From: Opitutales bacterium
GTDB taxonomy: Bacteria > Verrucomicrobiota > Verrucomicrobiia > Opitutales > UBA2987
Reading direction: 5' to 3'
DNA length: 7,728 bases
NCBI GenBank assembly: GCA_021772555.1
Contig: JAJFLT010000203.1
Location: 1-7,728 of the forward strand
Position numbers and translations under genes: made by a program
Part shown: positions 5,365-7,728 of the stretch, piece after piece
How the letters are laid out: each line of letters begins with the position of its first letter
Position numbering within the stretch: position 1 is the first letter of the stretch
Notes under the pieces: generated by a model
Databases searched by the model: none
Seen by the model: the letters and a program-made list of their open reading frames with translations, nothing else
Told to the model about the DNA's origin: nothing

Positions 5365-6855
5365 TCACTCAATGGCCGACCGCGGTCCGGCAGAATTGAA
5401 TGGACTCCCAAGGAGCAGGGTGCGCTCCCCGCGATCATACCATCCGCGTTCGGCGAAGCGATCCGTATGCAGGTAACACTGAACCCGAACTTCAGAACTG
5501 CCATCGGTGAAACTGAGCAGTCGGCTGAGAGGCTCGGAATGATCGCCCCCGTGATGCATCGACAAGGCTGCCACGTTCACGAAATTGACCCCCCATTTCA
5601 CTTCGATCTGTGAACGGCCGTTTTTTCGATCCTCGGGATCGGTATGGGTATGCCCACCGATCCACAGGTCGATCGCGCCCGGATGATTCTCCAGAAAACC
5701 TTCAAAGGCCTGGGCATCGGCGATGCTTTCGACCGGCCTCTTGGTATCGTCCACCAACCAGTAGAGGTAGCCGGCTCCCTTGTTGTGTTTGCCGTCTTCA
5801 GGCATATAACCGTGATACCTCCGGTTTCCCACACCCATGGGGAAGGGATCGCGGTCCGGGTAGCCCTCCCATTCCCCGGAGCCCACCGTTGTCTCCTTCA
5901 ACATATGGTGGTGTACCGTAACGATGATTGACTCCTCCGGCTCGGAAAGCACCTTTTGTTTCCACCACGCAAACGTTTTCATCGTCACTGCGCCGGGCGG
6001 ATGCCCTCCCGTTGCGCCGCCATCCTGAAGGCTCCCGACGGGCGGAGCGAAATCATTACGATCGCTCATCATGAGGAAGAGGATATTTCCAACCCGGAAA
6101 GAATACCGCTCCCATGTGCCTTCGATGGGGTAGGGCCGGGAGGCGTTGTCAACCCCTGAGGATGCAGAATGTTCTCCCAGCGGGTCGATCCATTTGCGAA
6201 ACCATTCGTTGCCGGGGCTGGCGTCGTGATTCCCGCAGATCGTATAGATGTCTTCGCGCTTGTGTTTCCGCAAACGTGAGAACTGCTTCACCACTTCGCT
6301 TCCTTCCCTTTCGGTGGGTAGACCGTGTGACCCGGAAAAATCTCCCGCGCAGATCGCGATATCCCACGCAAACCGTTCGTCCGACTCCGAATGGACAATT
6401 GCACTCCCTAGGCTCTCACGCGCATCCAGACGAGGAATCCTACCCGATTCGTGGGGGAGGAGGTCCCCCTTCGGATTTAGTCGCTTAAGTTCCTTCATCC
6501 GAAGAAATAGGTCGGAAAAGACATGCGGATCCGACATTGCCCACAGATGGAATTGTGAATTACTGCCATCACTGGCCGGATCATCGATAGTAGCTTGAGA
6601 TGAAACGCCCGTGATCACATGGAGGCCCAAAACCGCAATCGCCTGCAAAAGCCACTTGCAGGAGCGCTGAAACAACAGTTCTAAAGACGGCAGATACCGT
6701 GCTGTTTTGCTATCTAGGATTGAAATCCGAGGCTTCCTGACACCGCGGCTTCGCGTTAGTTCTTCATGTTTGATCATCAACCTCAAAAACCAAATCACCC
6801 TCCGGGGTTCAAAAGAATTATTCCGGAAACCAGGTTGGTACCCAAACAATCTCAA
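5365..6855 (-). CDS. Calcineurin-like metallophosphoesterase, probably exported or membrane-anchored
   Basis: The catalytic part carries all signature blocks of the dinuclear-metal phosphoesterase fold: D-X-H at 109-111 ('MSDPHV'), 'GD' at 171-172, 'GNHD' at 208-211, 'HHH' at 315-317 and 'GGHTHTD' at 400-406. The spacing between D-X-H and GD (~60 residues) is longer than usual, implying an insertion. Residues ~67-87 ('KWLLQAIAVLGLHVITGVSS') look like a signal peptide or membrane anchor, but about 65 residues precede it. The longest start at 6855 is therefore doubtful. ATG 6777 (residue 27) has GAGG three bases upstream, and a TTG near residue 61 would give a normal signal peptide without a visible ribosome binding site. 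The substrate is unknown; members cleave phosphomonoesters, phosphodiesters or nucleotides. The gene is convergent with the phnW operon and hence a separate transcript. Confidence 0.82.
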   Translation of the reverse strand: MRLFGYQPGFRNNSFEPRRVIWFLRLMIKHEELTRSRGVRKPRISILDSKTARYLPSLELLFQRSCKWLLQAIAVLGLHVITGVSSQATIDDPASDGSNSQFHLWAMSDPHVFSDLFLRMKELKRLNPKGDLLPHESGRIPRLDARESLGSAIVHSESDERFAWDIAICAGDFSGSHGLPTEREGSEVVKQFSRLRKHKREDIYTICGNHDASPGNEWFRKWIDPLGEHSASSGVDNASRPYPIEGTWERYSFRVGNILFLMMSDRNDFAPPVGSLQDGGATGGHPPGAVTMKTFAWWKQKVLSEPEESIIVTVHHHMLKETTVGSGEWEGYPDRDPFPMGVGNRRYHGYMPEDGKHNKGAGYLYWLVDDTKRPVESIADAQAFEGFLENHPGAIDLWIGGHTHTDPEDRKNGRSQIEVKWGVNFVNVAALSMHHGGDHSEPLSRLLSFTDGSSEVRVQCYLHTDRFAERGWYDRGERTLLLGSPFNSAGPRSAIE

Positions 6856-7202
6856 ATACGCGAGAAACTTTTGTGGCTGAAAATTTGGGAAAGGTAGAGG
6901 GCGTACCGAAGCAAAGGAGATGCCAATTGTTGACGATTCTTGGGGTCAGCTTCTTGGAGTGGTTGCGCACTTCATTTAGTATCCATATCGACTGTAACCG
7001 ATTGTTGTGGGCGCGAGTTAGTTCCCATGATGGACGCCACTGGGAAGAGCCTTGTCGAAAATTCGAGGGAGCAGGAAAGGTTTATGTGAACCTGAAGTTA
7101 TTTGGTGATAATCTCTTTAAAGTGGTCTACGACGAGTCCCCCGCAGAGAGGTTCTAGAGTGGAATAGATAGCTGAACCGACAAATAAAGAAGGTATTGTA
7201 AG
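6856..7202. other. Intergenic region without a supported gene
   Basis: These 347 bases lie between two minus-strand genes. A 94-codon plus-strand frame (GTG 6873 to 7157) exists but has no ribosome binding site and no recognisable family. The stretch should hold the promoter of the phosphoesterase gene (minus strand), but I could not assign one. A 6-base inverted repeat ATAGCT (7168-7173) / AGCTAT (7201-7206) overlaps the stop of the next gene and is too weak to call a terminator. Confidence 0.4.
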
Positions 7203-7728
7203 CTATTTCAATTTCAATTCTTTGGCAGGAAGCTGCACCAGTGAGATCAAGTATGGATGATAGATTGTCTCGCCCGGGCCTTGGCGCCGCAGCTCACGCA
7301 ATTCTGCCTGCATTTCAATCGGCGGCTCAGTCCAGCCAACGTTATAAACATCGCCGTTCGCGCTAACTGCACACGACTCTGCATAGATCATTGCCTTATC
7401 ATCATCGCTTCGGATTTCGCCGTGATCGGTAATTGCCTTCTTCTCCATGCTGTAGGTTAAGAGGTGTACCGATCCGAGTAATCCTTCCTTTGTGGGTGGC
7501 GCATGTACGAATCCGTACAACCGATGGTCAGGACCGATGGTTAGCCCAAGTTGCGCATAATCTGTATTGGCCTCCGCTGCGTGCATATGGTCGGAACGCC
7601 AGGGTCCCAACGGCTCCATCAGGTCTGCCGCTGGATCGTATTTGAACAACCATGAGGTACCCCAGTGAACCCCGTAAAAAGCCTGACTATGATCATCCCA
7701 TACGATAGTTCGCCACATGTTCAGATCC
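7203..7728 (-). CDS. Probable beta-propeller protein, C-terminal part (5' end outside window)
   Basis: The frame is open at the right edge: codons for Asp-Leu-Asn precede the first visible ATG at 7718, so about 175 C-terminal residues are seen. Blade-like units recur: 'AFYGVHWGTSWLFKYDPA', 'LGLTIGPDHRLYGFVHAP', 'VHLLTYSMEKKAITDHGEI' and 'ESCAVSANGDVYNVGWTEP'. Each combines a 'G.DG/GPDHRLY' type turn with a strand ending in 'Y.P/Y..EK', as in Kelch- or PQQ-like propellers that list a value and then a summary of it. The tail 'LVQLPAKELKLK' closes the protein without an anchor. It is on the same strand as the phosphoesterase gene but 347 bases or more away, so an operon is unlikely. No catalytic motif can be judged from this part; a role in binding or in a glycan-degradation locus is only a guess. 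Confidence 0.6.
   Translation of the reverse strand, partial: DLNMWRTIVWDDHSQAFYGVHWGTSWLFKYDPAADLMEPLGPWRSDHMHAAEANTDYAQLGLTIGPDHRLYGFVHAPPTKEGLLGSVHLLTYSMEKKAITDHGEIRSDDDKAMIYAESCAVSANGDVYNVGWTEPPIEMQAELRELRRQGPGETIYHPYLISLVQLPAKELKLK

Noticed and set aside
6873..7157. 94-codon plus-strand frame between phosphoesterase and propeller genes
   Set aside because: GTG start without a Shine-Dalgarno, no family resemblance, opposite strand to both neighbours. A decayed gene cannot be excluded.

Overview
The window (7,728 bases, moderate GC) looks like a chromosomal piece of a marine, glycan- and organic-P/S-degrading bacterium of the Planctomycetota–Verrucomicrobiota–Lentisphaerota group, most plausibly an Opitutales/Puniceicoccales-type verrucomicrobium. 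This is an inference. It rests on the cadherin-like surface protein ending in a 'NLLNLVEYFMGLNP' plus 'VEWSDDLLTW' C-terminal module, the formylglycine-type sulfatase, and the secreted-type metallophosphoesterase and beta-propeller genes. No RNA gene, insertion sequence, CRISPR array or phage gene was seen.

Layout: (1) 1-816 (+), the 3' end of a large repetitive surface protein, open at the left edge. (2) 877-2193 (-), a complete OPA-family (GlpT/UhpT-type) MFS transporter, convergent with gene 1. (3) 2194-2559, a 366-base divergent intergenic region with small palindromes upstream of the next gene. (4) 2560-3657 (+), phnW, 2-aminoethylphosphonate:pyruvate transaminase, recognisable along its whole length. 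(5) 3665-5224 (+), seven bases later, an alkaline-phosphatase-superfamily hydrolase with a sulfatase C-S-P-T-R formylglycine motif. (6) 5225-5364, a convergent junction with a nested inverted/direct repeat. (7) 5365-6855 (-), a calcineurin-like metallophosphoesterase. (8) 6856-7202, no supported gene. (9) 7203-7728 (-), the C-terminal part of a probable beta-propeller protein, cut by the right edge.

The most interesting part is the block 877-5224: a phosphate/phosphonate-type antiporter gene divergent from a tight phnW–fGly-hydrolase pair. A working model (inference) is uptake of an esterified organophosphonate by the OPA carrier, hydrolysis of the ester by the fGly enzyme, and transamination of the released 2-aminoethylphosphonate by PhnW. 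The usual partners that break the C-P bond (phnX, or phnY plus phnA) are absent from the window, so the pathway is incomplete here. Separately, the same short motif (CCTGAA...ACACCTGAAC) lies just after both the transporter gene and the hydrolase gene, in the sense orientation each time, suggesting a dispersed 3'-end repeat.
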